Counted from the first letter of the stretch, positions 1 to 5,990 are shown. The stretch is DNA of 6,304 nt from an uncultured Lachnospiraceae bacterium (GCA_947003375.1 CAMQOJ010000263.1:1-6304), one strand, 5' to 3'. Program-made: numbers and translations. The notes: generated by a model from the sequence alone, not told the origin.

Positions 1-47
1 CTACACGAGTCTCTTCGTCGGCAGCGTCAGATGTGTATAAGAGACAG
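1..47 (+). other. Sequencing adapter left on contig end (Illumina Nextera P5/i5 plus Tn5 mosaic end)
   Basis: This is library-construction sequence, not genome. Bases 1-6 match the last six bases of the P5 oligo. Bases 7-14 (GAGTCTCT) occupy the i5 index slot. Bases 15-28 are the Nextera read-1 segment, and 29-47 are the 19-bp Tn5 mosaic end, ending in AAGAGACAG. Genomic sequence begins at about base 48. Read in frame, the mosaic end gives the peptides MCIRDS and MYKRQ, which are well-known Nextera contamination signatures at protein N-termini. The ATG at 31 is therefore not a start codon. Confidence 0.98.
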
Positions 48-48
48 C

Positions 49-744
49 ATCCTGAGAGACAAAAGAATCTGGACCGGATATTACAATACCATCCGTTATA
101 CGTTTTTTGGTACATTGTTTGCATTATTCCTAACAATTCCTTCGGGCTATGTACTGTCCAGAAAGGATATGGCCGGACGCAACCTAATCATGAAGATGCT
201 GATCATCACGCAGTATTTCGGCGGCGGCCTGATCCCTACCTATCTGGTGGTAAAGGGCCTGAGGCTGGTAGATACGCCGTATGTCCTGATAATCCTGGGA
301 TCCTTTTCGGTATTCAACCTGATTCTGACCCGTACATTCTTTCTGAACACTTTGCCGATGGAGCTGCAGGAAGCAGCAGAAATCGATGGCTGCGGCATCT
401 TCCAGTATTTCATTTTTGTAGTGATTCCGCTGTCTAAAGCAATCATTGCAATCATGATCCTGTATTATGCAGTCGGCCACTGGAACTCCTTCTTTAATGG
501 GCTGATCTATGTGACGAAGGCAGAGCTTTATCCATTACAGCTAATCTTGAGAGACATTCTGATTACGGGCCAGTCTGTGGATCCGGAAGGTCTCGATCCG
601 GAGACGCTGGAGCATATGAAGCTGATCGCCCGTACAATCAAATATGGCGTAATCATTATTTCTTCTCTACCAGTATTAATCATGTACCCTTTTGTACAGA
701 AGTACTTTGTAAAAGGTGTTATGATCGGTTCCGTAAAGGGATGA
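49..744 (+). CDS. Carbohydrate ABC transporter permease, LplC/MalG type (CUT1), 5'-truncated
   Basis: This is an inner-membrane subunit of a binding-protein-dependent importer for oligosaccharides. The 231 genuine codons (49-741, stop TGA 742-744) are the C-terminal part of a protein that is usually about 290-300 residues, so roughly 60-70 N-terminal residues, including the first membrane helix, are missing. Five hydrophobic segments remain, coded around 94-150, 190-255, 280-340, 400-480 and 645-705. The EAA loop that docks on the ATPase is clear: E-A-A-E-I-D-G from 370 to 390, followed by the usual hydrophobic stretch and I-P-L-S. The C-terminus (KGVMIGSVKG) is typical of LplC-like permeases. 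The partner permease and solute-binding protein would lie upstream, off the contig. CUT1 systems often share a distant ATPase. Substrate cannot be read from the permease; the sulfatases downstream suggest a sulfated glycan (inference). The in-frame ATG at 31 is adapter sequence and was rejected as the start. Confidence 0.93.
   Translation: MLRDKRIWTGYYNTIRYTFFGTLFALFLTIPSGYVLSRKDMAGRNLIMKMLIITQYFGGGLIPTYLVVKGLRLVDTPYVLIILGSFSVFNLILTRTFFLNTLPMELQEAAEIDGCGIFQYFIFVVIPLSKAIIAIMILYYAVGHWNSFFNGLIYVTKAELYPLQLILRDILITGQSVDPEGLDPETLEHMKLIARTIKYGVIIISSLPVLIMYPFVQKYFVKGVMIGSVKG
717..725 (+). promoter_or_regulatory. Possible extended -10 element inside the end of the permease gene
   Basis: TG at 717-718, one spacer base, then TATGAT at 720-725, one mismatch from TATAAT, fits an extended -10 box. 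I see no good -35 box at 16-18 bp upstream. It is the only promoter-like match I found close upstream of the sulfatase genes, and it would place a transcript start near 732, ahead of the 757-789 hairpin. It lies in coding sequence, so a chance match is quite possible. Confidence 0.18.
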
Positions 745-756
745 GAAATCCCCAGG

Positions 757-789
757 CAAAAGCTGCGGAGTATGCTTTCGCAGCTTTTG
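757..789 (+). terminator. Hairpin terminator or attenuator between permease and sulfatase genes
   Basis: A perfect 11-bp inverted repeat: CAAAAGCTGCG at 757-767 and CGCAGCTTTTG at 779-789, with an 11-base loop. The 3' arm itself ends in TTTTG, followed by TCTGT, so the U-run is short. It sits 12 bases after the permease stop. It probably ends or reduces transcription from the transporter genes. Only 26 bases separate it from the next ribosome site, and no promoter is visible there, so partial readthrough into the sulfatases is likely. Confidence 0.7.
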
Positions 790-826
790 TCTGTAACGGG
801 AACCAAAGAGCCCATGGAGAGAGCTT

Positions 827-2140
827 ATGAAAAAAGGACAGAAGCCGAATATACTGCTAATCATGGCCGACCAGATGCACAAGTATGCTCTTGGAGCGAT
901 ATCTCCCTTTGTCAGGACGCCGCATTTGGACCGGCTGGCACAGCAGGGGACATTATTTACCAATGCCTATTCAAACAATCCAGTCTGCGGGCCGTATAGG
1001 GGCATTTTGTATTCCGGCTGCTACAGCAAGGACTGTGGGGTACAAAGGAACGGGGAAGCCCTAAGTGTGGAAGAGGAAACTTTTCCGAAGGAGCTTGCAC
1101 GGCTTGGATATGAAACCGGATTTGTGGGGAAATTGCATCTGGGAGGGGACGGTAATGGCCCTGTTCCGGAAAAATATTGGGCAGGACATCAACATTTTAT
1201 TGGCTATCAGTGTTATAATGGTTTTTGGGATCAGGTCTGCTTTTATGATGAGCAGGGAAGGGAGCATTTACAGAAGGAGCATCGGACGGATGCAACCGCC
1301 CGGCTTGGGATCGAACGGCTGCGGGAGCTTGCCAAAATGGGCAGGCCATTTCTGCAGACTATCTTTTTTCAGGCACCCCATTATCCGGAGCAGCCTTCAT
1401 TACATTTCGAACAGCTCTATGAGGGGCAGGAAATTCCTTTGCCGGAGCAATATGAGCCGGTCGATCCGTATACGCCGACTTATTCTCCTTACAGTCAGCG
1501 CCCGTTTGAAAGGTGTCCGGATTTTGTCAGGTACGGCGGAAATATGCAAAAGTATCTGCAGCTGTACTATGCGATGGTGTCACAGATGGATGCCGGTGTG
1601 GGACGGATTACGGAGGAGCTGGAGCGGCTTGGAATCGCCAACCGGACGGCAGTGCTTTTTTCATCGGATCACGGCGATATGCAGGGAAGCCATGGCATGA
1701 AAAATAAGTGCCTCCCCTATGAACGGTCCTGCGGGGTACCGCTGATTATCAAAATTCCGTGGCTGCATCAGAAAAAGGTGGTCTCCGTTCCGGTTTCCAC
1801 GGTAGATTTCTATCCGACATGCATGGAGCTTGCGGGTGGGAAAAGCAAAAAGAAGCTACCGGGAGAAAGTCTGATCGGACTGATTACAGGAAAGGAAATC
1901 GATCATGTACCGGTTTTTGCGGAAAACCACATGACGGCTAAGCCATGGTATCTAGTGCGAAGCGAGCGGTATAAGCTGGTTGCGGATGCGGAGACAGGAA
2001 TCCCATGCATGCTGTTCGATTTGGAAAATGATCCGGAGGAAAGCAGGAATCTGGTTCTGGAAGAAGCGTATGGGCCAATCTTAAGCGAGCTTGAGAGGAA
2101 GCTTGCCGGAGAGGTTGGGAATTATCATTACAGCTATTGA
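827..2140 (+). CDS. Type I sulfatase, Cys-type, predicted cytoplasmic (sulfatase 1)
   Basis: This is a sulfate-ester hydrolase of the alkaline-phosphatase superfamily, 437 residues, which is normal for the family. The start ATG 827 follows GGAGAG at 816-821. Visible active-site parts: D15-Q16 (first metal ligand pair, Gln in the second place), the maturation motif C54-G-P-Y-R58 (Cys54 would become formylglycine), K102 and H104 in GKLHLG (usually GKWH), H185 in QAPHYP, and D281-H282 in SSDHGD, followed by GSHG and K292/K294. The C-terminal subdomain ends in the common N-D-P-E-E-S-R-N pattern. There is no signal peptide: only seven polar residues precede the first strand, so cytosolic action is expected. 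A Pro/Tyr-rich stretch (about residues 204-231) is an unusual insertion. Substrate is unknown. Its closest relative in the window is the sulfatase at 3675. It is followed 11 bp later by sulfatase 2, so they are co-transcribed. Confidence 0.95.
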   Translation: MKKGQKPNILLIMADQMHKYALGAISPFVRTPHLDRLAQQGTLFTNAYSNNPVCGPYRGILYSGCYSKDCGVQRNGEALSVEEETFPKELARLGYETGFVGKLHLGGDGNGPVPEKYWAGHQHFIGYQCYNGFWDQVCFYDEQGREHLQKEHRTDATARLGIERLRELAKMGRPFLQTIFFQAPHYPEQPSLHFEQLYEGQEIPLPEQYEPVDPYTPTYSPYSQRPFERCPDFVRYGGNMQKYLQLYYAMVSQMDAGVGRITEELERLGIANRTAVLFSSDHGDMQGSHGMKNKCLPYERSCGVPLIIKIPWLHQKKVVSVPVSTVDFYPTCMELAGGKSKKKLPGESLIGLITGKEIDHVPVFAENHMTAKPWYLVRSERYKLVADAETGIPCMLFDLENDPEESRNLVLEEAYGPILSELERKLAGEVGNYHYSY

Positions 2141-2141
2141 A

Positions 2142-2149
2142 AGGAAAGG
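2142..2149 (+). promoter_or_regulatory. Ribosome site that sets the sulfatase 2 start
   Basis: A purine-rich AGGAAAGG lies in the 11-bp gap between sulfatases 1 and 2. Its first AGG (2142-2144) is 7 bases before ATG 2152, which is good spacing. This favours ATG 2152 over the in-frame TTG at 2137. That TTG overlaps the previous stop codon and would have no ribosome site in a proper position. Confidence 0.65.
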
Positions 2150-2151
2150 AT

Positions 2152-3618
2152 ATGAGAGCCTTGAAAAAGCAGCCGAACATTGTTTTTATCCTGTCAGACG
2201 ATCAGGGGGCATGGGCAATGCACTGTGCGGGAAATGAAGACCTGCGCACACCGAACCTGGACAGGCTTGCGGAGAGCGGAGTCCGGTTCGATGAATTCTA
2301 CTGCGCGTCTCCGGTATGCTCTCCTGCGAGAGCCTCCATCGTAACCGGAAAGGCACCGTCCTGCCATGGCGTGCTGGACTGGATTGCGGGCGGGAACATC
2401 GATACGAATCGATATCCGGAAATGGCAGGCCATTCCCGGTTCCAAACAAGGGATCATGCAATCGAATATCTGGAAGGGCACAAAACCTATATGGAGGTCC
2501 TGGCAGAAAACGGATATGTGTGTGGACTCAGCGGAAAATGGCACCTTGGAAATAATGCGGAAAAGAAAAGGGGCTTCGAAAAATGGTTTACGATTGGAGC
2601 AGGGGGCTGCAGCCATTATTTCGATCCGGATGTATGTGAGAATGGCGCTTTCTCTGCGCCGAAGCGATATATTACAGACCTGATCACGGAAAAGGCCATA
2701 CAGTATGTAGGCGAGTTCGCGCAGCAGGAAAAGCCGTTTTATTTGAGCGTGCATTATACGGCACCACACAGCCCATGGGAAGAGGGGCAGCATCCGAAGC
2801 GGTTCCTGGATTGGTACAGGGACTGCGCGTTTCAGGCGACGCCGGATCTGCCGGTCCATCCGAATCAGGTCGGAACCTGTCCGGTGGGGGATACGCCGGA
2901 GAAACGGGCCGAGAACCTGCGAGGGTATTATGCCGCCATCAGCGCAATGGATGAAGGCATCGGAAAGATCATGGACGAGCTGGACAGGCAGGGACTCCTG
3001 GAAGATACCATCGTAATCTTTACCGCGGATAACGGAATGAATATGGGACATCACGGTATCTGGGGAAAGGGGAACGGGACATACCCGCAGAACATGTTTG
3101 ATACTGCAATCAAAGTGCCATTGATTGTCCGGATGCCGGATGGAGAAAAGGGCGCAGTCTGCCATCAGATGGCATGCCAGTACGACTTCTATCCGACGAT
3201 TCTGGAGATGGCCGGCTGTCTGTTCGAAGCAGAGCCCATGCAGCCCGGAAAAAGCATGATGCAGCTGATCCGGGAGCCCCGGAAGGAGGCACCGGACCGG
3301 GTGGTCGTCTTTGATGAATACAGTAAGACACGGATGATTCGGACCAGACACTGGAAATACGTGAGTCGATATCCGGATGGGCCGGATGAGCTTTATCATA
3401 TGGAAGACGATCCGGAGGAGGCACGGAACCTGATCGGCCAGGAAGCGCATGCCGCTCTTGTACGCGAACTGAAGGCCGGAATGGAGGAGTGGTTCGACAC
3501 GTACACCCGGGAAGAAACGGACGGGAGGAAATATACGGTGACCGGAAGCGGTCAGATGAGGCGCTGTGGGGAAGAAAATGCGTTTGATGCGAATCTGGTC
3601 TATTTTGCGCCCCACTGA
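2152..3618 (+). CDS. Type I sulfatase, Cys-type, predicted cytoplasmic (sulfatase 2)
   Basis: This sulfatase has 488 residues from ATG 2152. Active-site signature: D16-D17 (classic Asp pair in LSDDQG), C56-S-P-A-R60 (formylglycine motif, here the most canonical of the three), K129 and H131 in SGKWHLG, H206 in YTAPHSP, D293-N294 in TADNG, and K306 in GIWGKG. In the second metal site the residue after Asp is Asn, where the two flanking sulfatases have His, so it belongs to a different subfamily from them. The DDQG/CSPAR/GKWHLG/ADNG set is that of arylsulfatase A-like or heparan-type sulfatases; the exact substrate cannot be told. The N-terminus (M-R-A-L-K-K-Q-P) is too short and polar for a signal peptide. 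It is the middle gene of the operon, 11 bp after sulfatase 1 and 56 bp before sulfatase 3. The long open frame on the opposite strand is a shadow of this gene. Confidence 0.95.
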   Translation: MRALKKQPNIVFILSDDQGAWAMHCAGNEDLRTPNLDRLAESGVRFDEFYCASPVCSPARASIVTGKAPSCHGVLDWIAGGNIDTNRYPEMAGHSRFQTRDHAIEYLEGHKTYMEVLAENGYVCGLSGKWHLGNNAEKKRGFEKWFTIGAGGCSHYFDPDVCENGAFSAPKRYITDLITEKAIQYVGEFAQQEKPFYLSVHYTAPHSPWEEGQHPKRFLDWYRDCAFQATPDLPVHPNQVGTCPVGDTPEKRAENLRGYYAAISAMDEGIGKIMDELDRQGLLEDTIVIFTADNGMNMGHHGIWGKGNGTYPQNMFDTAIKVPLIVRMPDGEKGAVCHQMACQYDFYPTILEMAGCLFEAEPMQPGKSMMQLIREPRKEAPDRVVVFDEYSKTRMIRTRHWKYVSRYPDGPDELYHMEDDPEEARNLIGQEAHAALVRELKAGMEEWFDTYTREETDGRKYTVTGSGQMRRCGEENAFDANLVYFAPH

Positions 3619-3660
3619 GCGTCGTAAAAGGTGCCGGATCAGATGTCAGGAATACAAAAA

Positions 3661-3666
3661 AGGAGG
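3661..3666 (+). promoter_or_regulatory. Strong ribosome binding site of sulfatase 3
   Basis: A perfect AGGAGG, 8 bases before ATG 3675. It is the strongest site of the three sulfatase genes, although the 56-bp gap before it shows no promoter or hairpin. This suggests high translation of the last gene within one transcript. Confidence 0.85.
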
Positions 3667-3674
3667 AGACAGCG

Positions 3675-5036
3675 ATGGCATCACAGAAAAAGCCGAACCT
3701 GGTATTTATCGTGCCGGATGAATTTCGGGCACAGGCCATGGGATTCCGGAGAGAGGATCCGGTCATCACCCCTAATATGGACGCGCTTGCCGGCGAAAGC
3801 CTTGCATTCCACAGGGCTTACAGCAACAGTCCTGTATGCAGCCCTTACCGCGGCATATTGTTTACCGGTAAATATCCGTATGAGAACGGCGTGATCACGA
3901 ACTGCAATTCCGCAAGCCCCGATTGTTATCTGAGGGAGGACGCGCTTTGCCTCTCTGACATCCTGAGCAGGAACGGGTATCGGTGCGGCTATATCGGGAA
4001 GTGGCACCTGGAACATCCGAGAGAAAAGGACTATCCGTATCTGCCGCCCCGCCGCGCGGACGGAAAAATCTGGGATGCCTATACGCCCAGGGAGCGCCGC
4101 CATGGGTTTGACTTCTGGCATTCCTATGGCTGCTGCGACAACCATTTCGAGCCCCATTACTGGGAATCGGACGGGGACGTGAAGGACTGCATCCATGTGA
4201 AGCAGTGGGCACCGGAGCATGAAACGGATGTTGCGGTGGAGTATATCCAAAATGCAGATGCCAGCAAGCCCTTTGCCCTGTTTTTGGCGCATAATCCGCC
4301 CCATATGCCCTTCGAAATGGTGCCGGACAAATATCTGGAGCTTTATAAAGATAAATCCCCAGAGGAGCTTTTGAACCGGCCGAATGTGCGGGAAAACCAT
4401 ACAGCGGCAGAAAGCGTGCAGCAGTATTTCGCGGCCATTTCCGGTTTGGACGAACAGCTGGGGCGCGTGTTGAAGGCGATTGACGAAAAAGGGATCCGGG
4501 ATGATACGATTGTAGTCTACACCTCGGATCATGGCGAGATGATGGGCAGCCATGGCCTGATGCATAAAAATGTATACTATGACGAAGCATTCCAAGTTCC
4601 CCTTCTGATTCGGTATCCTGGAAAAATCCTACCGCGGGAGACTGATATGCTGATCTCCACCATAGACCTGATGCCCACCCTCCTGACCGTGATGGGATTA
4701 AAGGAGGCCATTCCGGGAGATATCCGCGGAAAGAACGCAGGAGAGGAAATCCTACAGAATAGGGACGGGAACATTCCCTTTGCGATTTATCATCATACAT
4801 ACAGAAGCCGCGGTTTTACGGATGGCAAATATACTTTTGTGGTACATCATGAGAAAGACGATATGGCACTTCCGATGGAAGCCGTTTTGTTCGATAACGA
4901 GGCAGATCCGTTTCAGATGGACGACCTTGCGCCCCGGAATCCAGAGCTCGTGAGGGAATTCTGCGGAAGGCTGCTGGAAATGCTGACGGAGTGTGCGGAT
5001 CCTTTTGCTGAGACTGTCAGGAAATTCAGGGGATAA
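3675..5036 (+). CDS. Type I sulfatase, Cys-type, predicted cytoplasmic (sulfatase 3)
   Basis: This sulfatase has 453 residues. Active-site parts: D15-E16 at the end of the first strand (VPDEF, where the family usually has Asp-Asp or Asp-Gln), C55-S-P-Y-R59 (formylglycine motif), K109 and H111 in GKWHLE, H210 in NPPHMP, D285-H286 in TSDHGE, then GSHG and K298. It shares with sulfatase 1 the AYSN-x-PVC-x-PYRGIL block and the SDHG-(D/E)-M-x-GSHG block, so these two are diverged paralogues or members of one subfamily, flanking the unlike sulfatase 2. Many sulfatases of this form in gut bacteria act on glycan sulfate esters; the actual sugar is not known. No signal peptide is present (M-A-S-Q-K-K-P-N, then a strand), so it should work in the cytosol. 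It is the last gene of the operon; a terminator follows 45 bp after the stop. Confidence 0.95.
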   Translation: MASQKKPNLVFIVPDEFRAQAMGFRREDPVITPNMDALAGESLAFHRAYSNSPVCSPYRGILFTGKYPYENGVITNCNSASPDCYLREDALCLSDILSRNGYRCGYIGKWHLEHPREKDYPYLPPRRADGKIWDAYTPRERRHGFDFWHSYGCCDNHFEPHYWESDGDVKDCIHVKQWAPEHETDVAVEYIQNADASKPFALFLAHNPPHMPFEMVPDKYLELYKDKSPEELLNRPNVRENHTAAESVQQYFAAISGLDEQLGRVLKAIDEKGIRDDTIVVYTSDHGEMMGSHGLMHKNVYYDEAFQVPLLIRYPGKILPRETDMLISTIDLMPTLLTVMGLKEAIPGDIRGKNAGEEILQNRDGNIPFAIYHHTYRSRGFTDGKYTFVVHHEKDDMALPMEAVLFDNEADPFQMDDLAPRNPELVREFCGRLLEMLTECADPFAETVRKFRG

Positions 5037-5063
5037 AACAGACTCAGATGCTATTTGGGCCTG

Positions 5064-5079
5064 CCCAGCAAAAGCTGGG
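5064..5079. repeat. Small perfect hairpin in the convergent intergenic region
   Basis: CCCAGC (5064-5069) and GCTGGG (5074-5079) enclose an AAAA loop. It lies just before the larger terminator stem as seen from the sulfatase side, and just after it as seen from rhaM. On the minus strand it may help end rhaM transcription, but no U-run follows, so the role is uncertain. Confidence 0.45.
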
Positions 5080-5081
5080 AT

Positions 5082-5128
5082 GGGGCTGTCGGTAAATGCT
5101 GTCGACGCTTTCCCGACAGCCCCTTTCT
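5082..5128 (+). terminator. Intrinsic terminator of the sulfatase operon
   Basis: A perfect 11-bp GC-rich stem, GGGGCTGTCGG at 5082-5092 and CCGACAGCCCC at 5113-5123, with a 20-base loop, followed by TTTCT. It starts 45 bp after the stop of sulfatase 3, in the 112-bp gap between convergent genes. The U-run favours plus-strand termination. On the minus strand the stem is the same but is followed by no U-run, so it is a poorer terminator for rhaM. Confidence 0.85.
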
Positions 5129-5148
5129 GGCTATAGATTTCCCTTTCT

Positions 5149-5460
5149 TTAATCCAGATGGAACACATTCTGCAGGTCGATGCTCACCGGGCTGTTGTCC
5201 GGGTTGGTCTCCATGATGTCCGCCATGAAGTCCCACCATTTGCGGTTGATGGCGGTGTCCGCCCCCTTGGCCCAAAGCGCCTCGTCCTCGATCTCTATGT
5301 AGCCGAAGAGGGTCAAAGTCTCCCTGTCCAGGAAGATGGTGTAGTTCTTTCCGCCGTGCTCGTGAATCATGTCCTGCATCTCTGGCCAGAGCTCATTGTG
5401 CCTCTTCTCGTACTCCGCCTCCTGGCCGGGGTACAGCTTCATCTTGAATCCTTTAATCAT
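5149..5460 (-). CDS. rhaM: L-rhamnose mutarotase
   Basis: The enzyme interconverts the alpha and beta anomers of L-rhamnose in the cytoplasm, feeding the rhamnose isomerase/kinase/aldolase pathway. The 103-residue product matches the family length (E. coli RhaM is 104) and its landmarks: Y17-x-x-R-H21-N22 followed by W25-P26-E27, H35-G36 with N39-Y40, the W75-W76 pair with D81, and the signature N86-P-D-N-S-P-V-S ahead of V99-F100. These carry the Tyr, His and Trp residues known to line the family's sugar pocket. I chose ATG 5460 because AGGAGG lies 8 bases upstream; the in-frame ATG at 5490 would place that ribosome site inside the gene. It converges on the sulfatase operon. No other rhamnose gene is in view, so whether it serves rhamnose released from a sulfated glycan is open. 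Confidence 0.95.
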   Translation of the reverse strand: MIKGFKMKLYPGQEAEYEKRHNELWPEMQDMIHEHGGKNYTIFLDRETLTLFGYIEIEDEALWAKGADTAINRKWWDFMADIMETNPDNSPVSIDLQNVFHLD

Positions 5461-5468
5461 GGTGTCGT

Positions 5469-5474
5469 CCTCCT
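5469..5474 (-). promoter_or_regulatory. Ribosome site that sets the rhaM start
   Basis: On the minus strand this reads AGGAGG, 8 bases before the ATG at 5460. It fixes the start at the MIKGFKMKL N-terminus, which also gives the usual family length, and excludes a 10-residue longer form starting at 5490. Confidence 0.85.
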
Positions 5475-5545
5475 TTTTCTTCTTATTCAAATATCAGGTG
5501 CATATTGGTATAACAGAGCCGATATAAAGTCTATGAACTCATTCG

Positions 5546-5571
5546 CTTTGCCATCATATCTATCGGCAAAG
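5546..5571. repeat. Inverted repeat upstream of rhaM, possible operator
   Basis: CTTTGCC (5546-5552) and GGCAAAG (5565-5571) form a perfect 7-bp inverted repeat with a 12-base AT-rich centre, in the 124-bp gap between the acetyltransferase stop and rhaM. On the minus strand no U-run follows, so it is a poor terminator. The size and AT-rich centre would suit a regulator-binding site upstream of rhaM. I found no convincing -35/-10 pair nearby, so the role is not proven. Confidence 0.35.
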
Positions 5572-5584
5572 TCATCCGACTGTC

Positions 5585-5986
5585 CTACATCCGCATAAAA
5601 GCCCTGCAGCCAATTTCATCCACAGCTTTAAATCCCACTGAGCGATAAAAAGATACTGTCTTCTGCGTATCGTCCGTCAGTAGCTCCATCTGGTATGCAG
5701 CCTGGTATCTCTCCATGATAGCCGTCAGCATCGCCTTTCCATATCCCATCCGCTGATACTGCGGCCGGACGATGATGTCCTGAATCAATACGATTGACAA
5801 GCCGTCTCCCACCGCACGGATGAACCCTATCAGCTTTTCGTCCTCATATGCGCCCAGGACACAGAGCGACTTTTCAAATGCCTGTCTCAACATATCCGGG
5901 CGGTTCGTATAATTTGTCCAGCCCACGCTGGCATACAATTCCATGATTTCGTCCTGCCGGAAGGTTCCGTATTCTCTAATTTCCAT
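5585..5986 (-). CDS. GNAT-family N-acetyltransferase
   Basis: This would transfer an acetyl group from acetyl-CoA to an unknown amine; it is a soluble cytoplasmic protein. From ATG 5986 it has 133 residues, a normal size for a one-domain GNAT. The acetyl-CoA loop is clear: V73-R-P-x-Y-Q-R79-M-G81-Y-G83-K84, the (Q/R)xxGx(G/A) motif A, preceded by the strand L67-I-Q-D-I-I. The C-terminal motif B is F113-Y114-R-S-V-G118-F119. The N-terminal half has a Y18-x-S-V-G-W-T-N-Y segment seen in small GNATs of Firmicutes. Start choice: GGAGGA at 5991-5996 lies 4 bases before this ATG; an upstream in-frame ATG at 6082 would add 32 mostly charged residues with no family likeness. It lies upstream of rhaM on the same strand, 124 bp away, so co-transcription is possible but not clear. 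No evidence ties it to sugar metabolism. Confidence 0.9.
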   Translation of the reverse strand: MEIREYGTFRQDEIMELYASVGWTNYTNRPDMLRQAFEKSLCVLGAYEDEKLIGFIRAVGDGLSIVLIQDIIVRPQYQRMGYGKAMLTAIMERYQAAYQMELLTDDTQKTVSFYRSVGFKAVDEIGCRAFMRM

Positions 5987-5990
5987 CGCT

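Noticed and set aside
29..47. Tn5 mosaic end read as a natural transposon terminus
   Set aside because: It is joined to the Nextera read-1 primer, an 8-base index slot and P5 sequence, so it comes from library preparation and not from a mobile element in the genome.
31..437. Start codons at 31 and 33 near the window start
   Set aside because: Both are inside the Tn5 mosaic end; the peptides MCIRDS and MYKRQ are known adapter artefacts.
2137..2151. A TTG start for sulfatase 2 that overlaps the sulfatase 1 stop
   Set aside because: ATG 2152 is a better codon and has a ribosome site at good spacing; the five extra residues add nothing seen in the family.
2194..3615. A 473-codon open frame on the minus strand across sulfatase 2
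   Set aside because: It is antisense to a gene with a full set of sulfatase motifs. Its translation is rich in Arg, His and Pro with no domain likeness, and no ribosome site was seen. It is a codon-bias shadow.
3681..4800. Two overlapping minus-strand open frames of about 300 codons across sulfatase 3
   Set aside because: Both are antisense to a well-supported gene, overlap each other in different frames, and show no domain pattern.
5158..5598. A 146-codon plus-strand open frame across rhaM
   Set aside because: It lies opposite a clear rhaM with a strong ribosome site. The translation is a Val/Leu-rich shadow and no ribosome site was noted at its start.
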